Below are positions 26,401-34,278 of a DNA stretch of 64,000 nt, one piece after another. Source of the stretch: Bufo bufo (lineage: Eukaryota > Chordata > Amphibia > Anura > Bufonidae); the NCBI RefSeq assembly GCF_905171765.1, contig NC_053398.1:51582338-51646337 (forward strand). The letters run 5' to 3'. Position numbers and translations under genes: made by a program. Every line of letters begins with the position of its first letter. The stretch's first letter is position 1. Under the pieces are notes generated by a model. That model had not been told where the DNA came from. It searched no databases and saw nothing but the letters and a program-made list of their open reading frames with translations.

Positions 26401-29400
26401 TGGACATTGCTAGGCAGAGGCTTCCACCTAGCAGTATTCCCGGTGACGTCAACGGCTCTAATGGGCGTTTTTTAGCGCTGCCCATTAGTGCCAGTGACGT
26501 CACCGGGCTCACTGCTAGGCGGAATCCTCTGCCGAGCTTACCCATGGATAGCCCAGTATGTTACCGGATCTCAAGAAAATTTCCTTGCAAGGAGAAGCAT
26601 TGGAGCGTGAAAAACTCTGATGCTCCACTCATTCATGGTGAATGAGTGCAGATTGGGTTGTGTCCGGGTTCAGCTCTGAACCCAGACAACCCCTTTAAAG
26701 AGTATGTTCAGACATGGAAGAAAACTCCTACCTCCAATATGTCTGCGCATCTTTGTCAAAATCTGCATGTGTTACATATGGATTTTCTGTGGATATCAAT
26801 CTTTGCGTCACTGTTGGTAAAATTGATTGCAAACATCGGGAGTAATCCACGACATATAGGTCAAAAGATCTGAAGAATGCCTTACAATGTGTGCCAGCGG
26901 AGACCTTTAAAACCTCATTCACTGCATTTCACTACAGATTTTCAGTGCAGAGCTGTTTGCATTTATTTTACAGAGCATCCTCTCCCCCTCAGCTGAAATC
27001 ATTCTCCTTCATTTTTCTCCATGTCCCAATGTCAGACTAGATGCTTACATTTAGAATTGCAGTTATTCGGTTCTCACTTCTTTTTTTTTTTTGTAGGTTT
27101 ATTTTAGATGATTCCGCTCTTTATCTGTCAGATAAATGTGAAGCTGAGGTTACAGATTTAAAGAAAGGTATGGAAGTATTTCCCCAGTAATCTAATTATT
27201 ACATGGATGGTATCCATATTGTATATGGCAAGAAGTGGGGGCAGTTTTTATATACTTTTAAGGTCCTTTTACATGGACTGATTATATGTCAGATGATCAG
27301 GAATTAAGGGATGCAAATGAGCTCTTAACAAGCTCTGCCTCTAATTCTAGCAGATGTAAGGCAGCTATGCTATAAGTCAATGTCCGACCCTTTAAATAGG
27401 CCTTGAGACATGAGTCGGATATTAAATAAACCAGTAACCCATCTGCAGACAGACGGGGTGATTGCCCCTCATCAGTGCAGAGCAGAGAGTACTGGCTTAA
27501 CTGGGTGAGAAGTCAGGATTTGGGGGTACTCCCACCCAGTTAAGCCAGTACTGTCTGCTCTGCGCTGATGAGGGGCAATCACTCTGAAACAGCTGTCTGT
27601 GGATGGGATCCTGGATTATTTAATATCCGAGTCATGTCTCAAGGCCTATTTAAAGGGTCTAACATTGACTTACAGGATAGCTGCCTTACATCTGGTAGCA
27701 TTAGAGGCAGAGCTTTTAAAGAGCTGATTTGCATCCTTTTCTTCCCAGAATTCCAGAGGAGCATGTATGGCCTATAAGTCTCTCATGCCGATTAATGCTC
27801 CTTCTCCCCGAAGAGAGAGTGTGTACCCCCAATGATCAGGAATGAAGCAGATGCCCCTGATCACTGTCAGATCATCTGCAGAGGTGACATTTACATGTTG
27901 TGTGAGGACAAGTGAACGAATCAGCAGCCGCTTGTCTCCATGGAAAATCTTTGTTCCAGCACAAAAGATCATTGGTTATTTTTCTGTACTGACAAAACGA
28001 CACACTCATGATGATTTGACGACACCTTTTAGGCTACTTTCACACTTGCATTGTTGTTTTCCAGTAGGTATTGAGATCCAGCAGAGGATCTCAATACCGG
28101 AAAAAGATGTTTCCGTTTGGTCCTCATGCATTCTGAATGGAGAGAGATCCGTTCAGGGTTCTCAGGATGTCTTCCGTTCCGTCAGTATTCAGTTTTGTGA
28201 CCAGACACAAAACCTTTGCAAGCTGCGGTTTTGTGTCCGGTCATAAAAACGGATCCCGCACTGAAAACAATGTAAGTCAATGGTGACGGATCCGTTTTTT
28301 TAGGAGCCAGTGTATTTAGTGACTGATCCATTTTTTTCTGTTTTGATTTCACACAACCGCATCCTAACAGATAAAATGCATCCTGATGTGCAAAAGCAAA
28401 ACTGATCCGTTTAATTCCGGTATAGATCCTCTGCCGGATCTCAAAACCGGAATTAACAATGCAAATGTGAAGTAGCCGTACACTGTTAGATTATTGGGAA
28501 CGAGTTTTCTTCCCCGTTCATCTGACACATTGTCCATGTAAAAGGTTCTTTAGAAGGAATATAAACTGCAGTCTGAGAACAGAAAATAGAAATTGCAAGA
28601 TTTGTTTGAACATTAGCGTTTGTTTACACAGCGGCTTTTGTTCGCGGAAACCACCTCCCATTGCTGTCAGTGGGCGTCCATGCTGCCGTCCATACAGCCA
28701 CAGATTATATCCACAAGGATTTTCAGACATATTCCATCTTGGAGCGGGTTCTGCGCATAAGTCGCCGTTAACTGTAACGGGTGTCTGCCTGCAGATTAAC
28801 CCCATTGAATGAGGCTAAAGCCGTAGCCAGAACTGCAGCACTTTGTGAACACACCGTTACACCAAAAATAGGACGTCTGAATACATGACAATTATCAGAC
28901 AGTGAAGAATCTTAAAGAGGACCTTTCACCGATTATTACACTATGAACTAACTATACAGACATGGAGAGCGGCGCCCAGGGATCTCACTGCACTTACTAT
29001 TATCCCCGGGCGCCGCTCCGTTCTCCTGCTATGCCCTCCGGTATCTCTGTTCCCTAAGTTATGGTAGGCGGAGTCTGCCCTTGTTCTTCTGTAGCGCTGG
29101 CCAATCGCATTGCAGAGCTCACAGCCTGGGAGAAAATAACCTCCCAGGCTGTGAGCTCTGCGCTGCGATTGGCCAGCGCTAGGGCAGACTCCGCCTACCA
29201 TAACTTAGGGACTGGAATCTCCGCCTACTATAACTTAGTGAGCGGAGATACCGGAGGGCATAGCGGGAGAACGAAGCGGCGCCCAGGGATAATAGTAAGT
29301 GCAGTGAGATCCCCGGGCGCCGCTCTCCATGTCTGTATAGTTAGTTCATAGTGTAAAAATCGGTGAAAGGTCCTCTTTAAAGGCTGACCTGTAGGCCCTC

Positions 29401-32400
29401 CTTGTGTGCCTAATGAAATAACAATTCTGACGCTTTTTTTGTTTTAGAACCCATCATTGTGTCATTCCTCTATTATTCTTCCTGAAAATGTAAGTGACAA
29501 CTGGATGTTATTATTCCCCTTTCAATAGCTTGTGTCCCTTCATGAGCTGACGGCACAGCTTATTGTAAATGAGAATGGCAACGCACAGTTATCCATTTAT
29601 TATTTTCCAGGAGGAATAACAGAAGAGTGGCAGAATGCAGATTCCTAAGAAAAGGTGCTCCAGCATTATTATTATTATTATTATTTCATAGGGAATAGAC
29701 TTAATTGCTAAAAGTAATTTTAAGAGAGCTGACAGGTCGACCTTCAGACATATATCCACTAGAGGGCAGTAACTCCCTTATTGTTCAGAGACTTGAAGCC
29801 GTTTCCACTGTATTAGACCCCGGTGATGATAACATTATTGGCTGTTACTGCTATTTCTGTCCTGCATATCGTAAGATAGAAGAAATACTGGAACTACAAG
29901 CCACAGCTTATTTTTGATATTTTATTAGGGAAAATTAGTTGTATTTACCAGCATATAGCTAGCCACTCCACACAGCAGCACTAGGAATCAGAGCGTTGGG
30001 TGAAACAGACCCGGTGCTTTAATAATTAATTATAATTATTTAGATGCAATGTAAGGGCTCCTGCACACGGCCGTATCTGTTTTGTAGTCCACAAACTGCA
30101 GATCCGCTAAATATGGATACCGGTTGTGTGCATCCCGCACTTTTCTTGGCCCCTATTGTAGAAATGATATGAAACAAAGGACCAGCACTTCACTGATGAA
30201 CAAATCTGTGGCTTTATTGAAGCATGGAGGAAACAGCGCTGATGCGACACGTGTTTCGGCTCAGGTGTGAGCCTTTGTCAAGCATAATTGTAGAAATGCA
30301 TATTCTTGTCCGCAAAACAGACAAGAATGGGACATGTCTATAATTTGCGGCACTACCTCTTGGATGCGGGCAGTACGCAGATGGCATCCATGTGCTGTCT
30401 GTATTTTTTGCAGCCCCATAGAATTGAATAGTCTATGTGTGATCTGTAAGAATGCGGACCAAAAATATGGTTGTGTGCATGAGACCTAAAACAGAACTTC
30501 AGTCCACATTAAGGCTACTTTCACACTGGTGTTTTGGCTTTCCGTTTGAGATCCGTTCAGGGCTCTCACAAGCGGTCCAAAACGGATCACTTTTGCCCTA
30601 ATGCATTCTGAATGGATAAGGATCCGCTCAGAATACATCAGTTTGGCTCCGTTCCGCCTCTATTCCGCTCTGGAGGCGGACACCAAAACACTGCTTGCAG
30701 CGTTTTGCTGTCCACTTGACGAAACTGAGCCAAACGGATCCGTCCTGACACACAATGTAAGTCAATAGAGACGTTTTCTCTGGCACAATAGAAAACTGAT
30801 CTGTCTCCCATTGACTTTCAGTGGAGTTCATGACGGATCTGTCTTGGCTATGTTACAGATAATACAAACGGATCCGTTCATGACGGATGCAGACGGTTGT
30901 ATTATTGTATATTTTTCAGTTTAGAACACTCCATACATCTTTGTGGAATGTGTGGGGGAATAGCAGGTCGCTTTACAATCTTTACGTGTCTGTTTCTTTG
31001 TCAATAGATTACATCTGTGTCCTCGATGTCGATCTCTTAGAACTGGTCATCACCACTTGGAAAGGAAACTCATCGTCTAAACTGGTATGAATCAGATCAA
31101 TCTAATCCATGATCATAAGGTCTAAGCTCAGTCTCAGGAAGACCACATCACATGGAAGTCAAACATGGGATTCCTAATCATGCCTCATTAAATGAGCGTT
31201 CTATTCGCCTGATTAGGGAATCGGTTCCCTGCCTGCCATTAGGATGTATAGAGCAAATTAATTTGCAAGGTTCCTGATTTTTCTGCTGAAGGGAAGAGAA
31301 TATTGGGCAAATATTTTCTTCCATTTTACGGGCAAACACAGGCTACAACAATCTGCCCCTTAACACTGACCTCCATAGCGGACCATCCCCTTAATTGTGA
31401 CCTCCACAGCAGCCTAGGGTGGCCAGAGGTTTGGTTTTAGGCTGGACAGTCCATCTTTTAGACTCCCTGTTCTGTGTCTGGTGCAGGGCCTGGACGGACA
31501 CAGGGATGTCTTTTTGAACAGCTCACTCTCAGACAGCAGCACTGTCTCCCTGCAGCTCACGCTAAGACAGCAAAGTCACCCTCCCTCCCACCCCTGAAGC
31601 TGACAGAAGTTGATTTTTACCTTCATTTTTTCAATCCCTGTCGGCTGCGGAGTGACAGGGGGCGTGGCTTAGCGGGACCCGGGGGCTGGGTTTTTAAGTC
31701 TGGCTTTTGCCTCCTTAACTGTGACTTACACAGCACTCCGCTCCCTTAACAGTGTCATCCACAGCGCCCTGCCCCTTTAAAGCTGACCTACAGCAGTGAA
31801 GAAAAATGGCTGGATTGTTATGGAAACCTGGAGTAAAACTGTGTGTATGTGGAGACTAAAGGCCTGTGAGCTTCTATTGGCTGATAAGGGTCATGTGACC
31901 AAGCTTCTATTGGCTAATGCATTTTCTGGGAATCTCTCAGGAACGGTACGTCCTAGAGAGCCGAGACCCGGTCTAGAACCTTCCGGGAAACCTGATGTAC
32001 CTGTGTTCCAAATTTCGTGATTATAAATTCAAAGGAACCGATTCCTTTAGCCGACATACACACATACACTCAGCTTTATATATTAGATTAGGTAATGAAT
32101 CATTTTGTATTTCTTTTAACTGTAGGTTCAAATTGGGGTTTTTGGAGTAAGTTTTCAGGCAGTTTTTCCATCAGGTTTTTCAGCCTGGTTTTCAATGGGT
32201 TATAGCGCACACAACTTTGATGTGCATGGTGATTTGGATGCACACAAAAGGGCACCTCTATAAAAAGTTTTATTTTGCCAGCAGTTTACAAGGCTGAATG
32301 TGGCACATTTACTTGTCAACTATCTTCCAAAAACACAAAACTGCCAGGGTGGCATACTGGCATATCCACATCATTTTTTACCTTAAAAAAATAAAATAAT

Positions 32401-34278
32401 AATCTGTAGCCTGATGTGAGGTAACGTTGTCTGACTGACAGCTTTTGGACTAGACCCCGTTGCTTGTACAGTACTTTATAAATGTGGCACATACATGTAA
32501 AAAGTTACATGGATCCTAAAACATTTAAAAAATGAAGCTGTAACTAAAGAAGTCACTTTGAAATAGAAATCTTGTTTTATCTTTTCACTGTTTTCCAATT
32601 CTCTAAAAACACAGTTGTAAGCCCTGGAGGTTTTCATTTGGTGACCGTGACCATGCCTTTAAATCCCTGAGTGTAGTTATATAAGCATATATTATTTACA
32701 TCGTTCGCTGTAGGATTCAAGGGGTTTTCCGCGTTAAAGGGTTTATTACATGGGCAGATTTTCAGCCTGATGATCGCTAACTAGCGTTTGTATGCACACT
32801 CGTTAGCAATCATCATGCAGTATAATGCTGCTGCCGAATGCCCGATGCTCCTTCATCGGGCAGTCCAGAGCTGTCTAATTACGATCTGTACAGCATAGCG
32901 ATCGCTCCCCCCATGTTGTGGAGGAGATTGCTTAATATAATAGCAGCTATCTCCTCCGCTAGCGAGCAGGTGATTGCCGGGAAGGAACGCTTCCCCCCCC
33001 TACCAATCGTCTGGCTGATTGGGGTGTTTAATAAACCTTTAAAATACTGATGACCTTTTCTCGGGATGGGTCATTGATATGTAATCAGCGGGGGGTCCAA
33101 CTTCCAGCTCTCCCACCGATCAGCTGTTTGAAGGGTCTGCAGCGCTCTGGCAAGCATTGGTTGTCCATTGTATACTGGCTGTTCTTGGTGTTGCATGGCA
33201 ATATCACTGATTGATGTGATATGACAGGCCTAGGAAGAGGCTGCATCACTCGCCTGACTGCCATGGACCCTTCCAACAGATAATTAGTGAGGTGCCAGGA
33301 GTTGGACCCCCACCGGTCAGATATTGATGACCCATCCTGACAATAATCCAGAATACAGCCACACCTATAAATAAGGGTACATTCACACGTTCGTGGTGTA
33401 TTGCGGATCCGCAATACAACCGGCCGGCACCCCCCATAGAACTGCCTATTCTTGTCCGCAATTGCGGACAAGAATAGGACATGTTCTATTTTTTTGCTGG
33501 GCCGCGGCCTGGAAGTTCGGGGCCGCACTCCAGGAATGCGGATGCGGAGAGCACATAGTGCTCTATTCATTACATACAAAACCACTGGTTACATGGGTAA
33601 ATTCCAATAGGTGAGGAACTCTGAGCCCAACATCTTCTTGGCCTCCTTCCCTGCCATGCGACGTTTTGGGGGACTCTGCCCTTACTCATGCATGAGGGAG
33701 AAAGAGGAGACCTGATGTAAATAGCAGAGGCACACCCATGAATCCAAACATCTACCTAAATATATCCTTTCTCCATAATTACATTGTGGCCTCACCTTGC
33801 ATGCTTCCGTAGAGCAATAATTTTGTATATTACAAAAGAGTTTATGATCGACTCCCACCCATAGCATATAAATGTGGCAGAACTACAGATGTCACTTATT
33901 CCCTTCGGTACACATGAATCCAACCTCGAAATAGTAATAAAATCAATTGGGGTGTCTAAAAACTAGAGTCAGCCTTAGGTCTATCACTTTAATTTTCTTC
34001 TTGAGATGTCCTCCTTCACAAAAATGTTTTTAGTGCTTCTTTTATCAGTTCCCAGTGTATGATTTACTGTTTGTCATTTTGCCAATTCGATTTTGTTCTC
34101 CATCCAGACTCAGCCTCTTTTTGAACTGCGATGTTCTAACAACGTCCTCCACATTCACACATGTGCAGACTCTTGTGCCATGCTTGCCAACCTCACCCAG
34201 TATGTGATGAACAATGGAGATCTGCACTGCCCTCCAAAACCTGAGCCGCCCACTGAGATTGCAGGACAGAAATTACAG
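5266..34278 (+). CDS. atg2a: ATG2A, autophagy-related lipid transfer protein, 15 internal exons (partial gene)
   Basis: Fifteen GT-AG exons on the + strand join into one open frame of 684 codons, with matching phase at every junction. The product resembles the first-half-to-middle part of vertebrate ATG2A (about 1,900 residues), including P-S-P-F-S-S-K-R-T-M, N-D-L-L-M-W-E-P, P-L-Y-L-P-V-R-V-L-L-T-A-E-T-F and T-E-I-A-G-Q-K-L. In known biology ATG2 proteins are rod-shaped, hydrophobic-groove lipid channels. They bridge ER exit sites and the growing phagophore, working with WIPI proteins and ATG9. ATG2A was preferred over ATG2B because segments such as S-P-C-E-L-K-Q-P-E-P and S-T-F-L-L-R-F-I-L-D-D-S-A-L-Y-L match the A paralogue as I remember it. 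Start, stop and promoter are not in the window. Two introns (10 and after 15) are greatly enlarged by transposons. Confidence 0.9.
5762..6005 (+). CDS. atg2a: ATG2A exon 2 (phase 0 to 1)
   Basis: Acceptor TGTGTCAG and donor GTGAGA. It encodes an acidic start, then H-L-Q-F-P-V-P-D-L-R-P and I-E-I-T-F-G-D-L-H. The R-F-P-I/V-x-D-L-R segment is a conserved ATG2 landmark. The last codon (Gly) is split 1/2 with the next exon. Confidence 0.9.
6283..6385 (+). CDS. atg2a: ATG2A exon 3 (phase 1 to 2)
   Basis: Acceptor ATCCCTTCAG and donor GTTAGT. It encodes V-F-S-D-G-N-K-L-R-V-P-C-L-K-V-S-K-G and ends in K-F-I-F-P. The P-C-L-R/K-V-S-K motif is shared with vertebrate ATG2A. Confidence 0.9.
6492..6654 (+). 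CDS. atg2a: ATG2A exon 4 (phase 2 to 0)
   Basis: Acceptor CATTTTTAG and donor GTTAGC. It encodes I-L-V-T-L-L-P-E-N, then S-V-E-S-P-C-E-L and P-E-P-S-P-F-S-S-K-R-T-M-F-E-T-E-E. The last string is one of the clearest ATG2A identifiers in the window. Confidence 0.92.
6796..6938 (+). CDS. atg2a: ATG2A exon 5 (phase 0 to 2)
   Basis: Acceptor TCCTCATAG and donor GTATTG. It encodes M-V-I-P-A-D-P-E-E-M and A-H-I-F-L-P-S-K-E-M-Y-E-N-L-Y-N, both conserved in ATG2A. It is separated from exon 6 by an intron of only 83 bp. Confidence 0.92.
7022..7164 (+). CDS. atg2a: ATG2A exon 6 (phase 2 to 1)
   Basis: Acceptor GCTCCTCAG and donor GTGAGT. It encodes C-N-D-L-L-M-W-E-P and F-R-I-C-K-S-A-F-R-L. Relative to the mammalian paralogue as I remember it, about eight residues (an A-N-x-F-D-L-T-P-like link) are missing before the D-S-D-S of the next exon. 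I found no small exon encoding them in the 980-bp intron. Confidence 0.9.
7360..7665. repeat. Imperfect foldback repeat in ATG2A intron 6
   Basis: The segments GCAGATTCTGCTTCTA (near 7430) and TAGAAGCAGAATCTGC (near 7600) are complementary. The outer parts, ATGCAGGGGTGTGCACTATAATC and GATTATTGTGCCTACTCCTGCA, also pair. This is a small non-autonomous foldback without coding capacity; its boundaries are approximate. Confidence 0.6.
8145..8290 (+). CDS. atg2a: ATG2A exon 7 (phase 1 to 0)
   Basis: Acceptor TGTTCACAG. The donor GTCATA is weaker than its neighbours but keeps the frame. It encodes the acidic D-S-D-S-E-D-E-D-S-H-F-Y-S-V and I-T-I-L-K-G-R-I-T-A, matching the D-S-D-x-E-D region and the L-K-G-R-I-T-A segment of ATG2A. 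Confidence 0.88.
8923..9073 (+). CDS. atg2a: ATG2A exon 8 (phase 0 to 1)
   Basis: Acceptor TACACCGTAG and donor GTATAT. It encodes H-G-E-V-V-L-D-V-E-N-G-R-I-F-S-V-S and L-C-I-E-S-D-I-V-T-L-Y-H. The upstream part N-E-G-N-G-R-Q is in frame with the exon 7 end. Confidence 0.9.
9249..9442 (+). CDS. atg2a: ATG2A exon 9 (phase 1 to 0)
   Basis: Acceptor TTTTTTGTAG after a T-rich tract; donor GTATCA. It encodes V-E-D-Y-L-P-P-S-I-L-E-I-P-T-F, I-S-E-E-G-V and L-S-V-R-I-D-L-N-L-V-K-N-V-K. The last phrase continues directly into exon 10 (E-F-L-V-A-L-R-L). Confidence 0.9.
9551..9739. mobile_element. Short MITE, TTA target duplication
   Basis: The ends TGCCTTATTCACAC and GTGTGAATGAGGCC are imperfect inverted repeats flanked by TTA on both sides (9548-9550 and 9740-9742). 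The interior has GAGCCAAAACCAGGATTAGA, also present near 48500. A TWA target duplication points to the PIF/Harbinger group. There are no genes inside. Confidence 0.6.
10506..10547 (-). ncRNA. Hammerhead ribozyme motif in Penelope-like terminus
   Basis: Minus-strand order: stem I GTAGT, core CTGAAGA (fits CTGANGA), one A, stem II AGCAC with GTGCT (loop ATTG), GAAA, self-complementary CGCG, then TC, then stem I partner ACTAT. All catalytic core residues are present. The very short stem III is as known for Penelope-like hammerheads, which may act as dimers. The A between core and stem II is a deviation. The opposite arm at 11105 lacks the CTGAAGA half. Confidence 0.6.
10747..11106 (-). pseudogene. 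Penelope-like GIY-YIG endonuclease domain (C-terminal part, 119 codons)
   Basis: The translation shows V-I-Y-I-L-K-C-P-C-G-L-L-Y-V-G-E-T, the GIY-YIG core with its paired aromatic strands, then R-M-K-D-R-L-S-K-H-K, the arginine helix. The C-terminal part has E-G-G-E-R-N-K-M-L-L-K-R-E-A-N-W-I and L-N-R-E-Y. In intact elements this domain follows the reverse transcriptase and nicks target DNA. Here the frame is open to its stop near 10747, but there is no RT upstream, so it is a truncated remnant. The first ATG is not a natural start. Confidence 0.85.
11617..11697 (+). CDS. atg2a: ATG2A exon 10 (phase 0 to 0)
   Basis: Acceptor TTTTTCTCTAG and donor GTGAGT. It is 27 codons, E-F-L-V-A-L-R-L-D-G-A-T-L-R and H-M-A-L-P-N-Q-S-W-H-S-Q. 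The following intron of about 8.6 kb holds the L1-type element. Confidence 0.93.
11698..12870. other. Intron 10 left part: repeats only
   Basis: No exon is seen. About 11977-12345 is an imperfect inverted repeat with GCAGATTGTCGGGAAC and CATCGGGTGATTG, akin to the TTAA element at 32738. From 12464 (TTAAAGGGAACCTGTCAT) an amphibian-type MITE arm runs rightwards, with an inner palindrome around CAGCAGCAGGTGGGC at 12683-12740. I could not fix its right end. Confidence 0.5.
13280..16969 (-). pseudogene. LINE ORF2: APE endonuclease, reverse transcriptase, C-terminal CCHC; one premature stop
   Basis: The open frame of 911 codons from 16969 starts M-S-Q-V-I-R-V-L-S-W-N-V-R-G-M. APE motifs: C-L-Q-E-T-H, L-V-G-D-F-N-C, S-R-I-D-L and S-D-H-S-L. 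RT motifs: G-K-A-P-G-A-D-G-L-P, S-Y-R-P-I-S-L-L, A-L-D-A-A-K-A-F-D-S-V-E-W, G-T-R-Q-G-C-P-L and catalytic M-Y-A-D-D-T-L-L-F. A TAG at 14234-14236 interrupts it. The same frame then continues for another 314 codons to 13280, with a C-P-K-C-...-H-M-L-W-S-C zinc knuckle. Apart from that stop the frame is unbroken for about 1,230 codons. The enzyme nicks target DNA and copies its own RNA. Confidence 0.9.
17407..18490 (-). pseudogene. LINE ORF1: coiled-coil RNA-binding protein, frameshifted
   Basis: The probable start is the M of M-P-R-K-S-S-K-G near 18451; the frame is open a further 13 codons upstream. A coiled-coil-like stretch contains L-R-S-D-V-S-I-I-R-H-D-L and E-L-E-K-R-V-S-T-I-E. It is followed by the L1 ORF1 landmark E-N-R-S-R-R-N-N-L-R-I-V-G-M-P-E. 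Near 17830 the frame shifts, probably with a small deletion. It continues as L-H-Q-L-F-H-E-K-G, then V-E-R-A-H-R-V-P and R-P-I-L-A-K-I-L-H-F-K-D-R-D, ending at 17407. In L1 elements this protein binds the element RNA as a trimer. Confidence 0.85.
19023..20256. other. Intron 10 right part: MITEs, no exon
   Basis: 19892-20090 is a short MITE with ends AGGCCTCATGCACATGACCG and GTTGTGTGCACGAGGCC, of the family seen at 58291. 19060-19890 holds loosely paired arms (GGCGGGCTTGGGCTCCTTGAAAGAATG against CATTCTTTCAAAGAGCCCAAGCCCGCC), another foldback. The T-rich tract at 20200-20256 is the polypyrimidine tract of exon 11. Confidence 0.55.
20257..20363 (+). CDS. atg2a: ATG2A exon 11 (phase 0 to 2)
   Basis: Acceptor CTGTTCTCAG and donor GTAATA. 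It encodes I-I-D-F-L-D-V-V-D-D-P-I-L-G-Y and V-I-T-I-L-H-T-H-L-F-S-C-A-V-D-Y-R, highly conserved in ATG2A. Its frame continues from exon 10 despite the 8.6-kb intron. Confidence 0.93.
20364..24700. other. Intron 11: repeats, no exon
   Basis: 20373-20402 is a short (AT)n tract. 20694-21087 is a foldback whose arms share CACCAATATTTTGCCTATAT and its complement; it starts after TTAA and ends before TTAG. 21363-22205 looks like a decayed repeat starting TTAAAGGGGTATTCC. 22210-23205 and 23698-24700 show no recognisable gene. A C-run lies at about 24366-24379. Confidence 0.5.
23209..23694. mobile_element. 486-bp MITE with TTA duplication, rich in ACGGATCCGT palindromes
   Basis: The ends GGCTACTTTCACACTAGCG and CGCAAGTGTGAAAGTAGCC are inverted repeats flanked by TTA on each side. 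Inside, GGATCC-centred palindromes such as ACGGATCCGT or close variants occur about nine times. Relatives lie at 28032, 30513 and 37035. It is non-coding; the class is probably PIF/Harbinger from the 3-bp duplication. Confidence 0.75.
24701..24793 (+). CDS. atg2a: ATG2A exon 12 (phase 2 to 2)
   Basis: Acceptor CTCTTGTCAG and donor GTGAGA. It encodes P-L-Y-L-P-V-R-V-L-L-T-A-E-T-F and S-S-N-I-V-V-D-T-S-T-F-L-L. This is among the strongest ATG2A-specific (not ATG2B) stretches as I remember the paralogues. Confidence 0.93.
24794..27096. other. Intron 12: repeats, no exon
   Basis: About 25600-26038 is a MITE-like stretch ending GAAGTGTGAATGAGGCC, with repeated CACAGAC and TCCGTG words. From 26169 a copy of the GCCTCA-GCACATGGCC family runs right and contains AATAGGACATGTTCTATTTT, shared with the copies near 33475 and 59196. 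Its right end is not clear. The T-run just before 27097 serves the exon 13 acceptor. Confidence 0.45.
27097..27167 (+). CDS. atg2a: ATG2A exon 13 (phase 2 to 1)
   Basis: Acceptor T12-GTAG and donor GTATGG. It encodes F-I-L-D-D-S-A-L-Y-L-S-D-K-C-E-A-E-V, the conserved phrase that follows S-T-F-L-L-R in ATG2A. Confidence 0.93.
27300..27745. repeat. Large foldback repeat in intron 13
   Basis: The arms at about 27309-27510 and 27531-27735 are complementary over about 200 bp. Matched pieces include CTGGCTTAACTGGGT with ACCCAGTTAAGCCAG and GATTGCCCCTCATCAG with its complement. The outer ends are GGATGCAAATGAGCTC and GAGCTGATTTGCATCC. It is non-coding and its transposon class is unknown. Confidence 0.75.
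28032..28477. mobile_element. MITE, relative of the 23209 family
   Basis: It starts GGCTACTTTCACACTTGC after TTA and ends GCAAATGTGAAGTAGCC before GTA. Inside are GATCCGTTT words and paired CCGGAATT/GGATCTCAATACCGG segments. The interior differs from the 23209 copy although the ends match. Confidence 0.65.
28916..29376. mobile_element. 461-bp foldback with TTAA duplication
   Basis: The ends AGAGGACCTTTCACCG and CGGTGAAAGGTCCTCT are perfect inverted repeats with TTAA on each side (28912-28915, 29377-29380). The two halves are almost fully complementary, including CCCGGGCGCCGCT and the G+C-rich core AGGTTATTTTCTCCCAGG. Long open frames on both strands mirror each other and are artefacts of the palindrome. 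TTAA duplication suggests a piggyBac-related MITE. Confidence 0.8.
30055..30486. mobile_element. MITE (GGGCTCxTGCACACGxCCG family) carrying a solo Penelope-like end
   Basis: It starts GGGCTCCTGCACACGGCCG after TAA and ends GTGTGCATGAGACC before TAA. At about 30170-30286 it is interrupted by about 115 bp bearing a Penelope-type hammerhead-like motif. The insert is flanked by ATTGTAGAAATG on both sides (about 30157 and 30286), a likely target duplication. Confidence 0.65.
30242..30285 (-). ncRNA. Hammerhead-ribozyme-like motif, U3-A8 variant, good stems
   Basis: Minus-strand order: stem I ATGC, core TTGACAA, one A, stem II GGCTC with GAGCC, GAAA, self-complementary CACGTG, TC, then GCAT closing stem I perfectly. 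Against CTGANGA, positions 3 and 8 are both changed so that U-A replaces C-G. It is the only conserved part of this short insert. Confidence 0.5.
30513..30895. mobile_element. MITE fragment, relative of the 23209 family
   Basis: It starts GGCTACTTTCACACTGG and contains several GGATCCG palindromes and the inner word AATGCATTCTGAATGGAT, also in the 23209 copy. No matching right terminal repeat was found, so it is truncated. It lies just upstream of exon 14. Confidence 0.55.
31008..31084 (+). CDS. atg2a: ATG2A exon 14 (phase 1 to 0)
   Basis: Acceptor TTGTCAATAG and donor GTATGA. It encodes Y-I-C-V-L-D-V-D-L-L-E-L-V-I-T-T-W-K-G, conserved in ATG2A, and ends on a full Leu codon. Confidence 0.92.
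31085..34107. other. Intron 14: repeats, no exon
   Basis: 32738-33038 is a foldback between TTAA copies (separate entry). 33043-33350 carries an imperfect repeat with GGGGGTCCAACTTCCAGCTC against GAGTTGGACCCCCACC. From 33375 a partial MITE has ATTGCGGATCCGCAAT and AATAGGACATGTTCTATTTT. 31100-32700 shows no gene. Confidence 0.5.
32738..33038. mobile_element. 301-bp foldback with TTAA duplication
   Basis: It starts AGGGTTTATTACATGGGC after TTAA and ends GGGGTGTTTAATAAACCT before TTAA; the terminal AGGTTTATTA/TAATAAACCT parts pair. It is non-coding. The inner CATCGGGC word is shared with the 11977-12345 repeat. Confidence 0.65.
34108..34278 (+). CDS. atg2a: ATG2A exon 15, last exon seen (phase 0 to 0)
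   Basis: Acceptor CATCCAG and donor GTACCG. It is 57 codons: P-L-F-E-L-R-C-S-N-N-V-L-H-I-H, C-A-D-S-C-A-M-L-A-N-L and T-E-I-A-G-Q-K-L-Q. The gene must continue beyond, because about half of the expected protein is still missing. The next mammalian segment (around a L-I-N-Q-R-D-L-like phrase) was not found in the remaining 29.7 kb. Confidence 0.93.

Noticed and set aside
28941..29351. Open frames of 86-96 codons on both strands with similar proteins
   Set aside because: They are mirror images created by the foldback at 28916-29376; there is no codon signature or known motif.
33085..33585. Minus-strand frame of 166 codons
   Set aside because: It crosses two repeats with amphibian MITE words and has no protein motif.
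5266..34278. Assignment as ATG2B
   Set aside because: Several diagnostic strings, such as those in exons 4, 12 and 13, fit ATG2A as I remember it; a tree would settle this.
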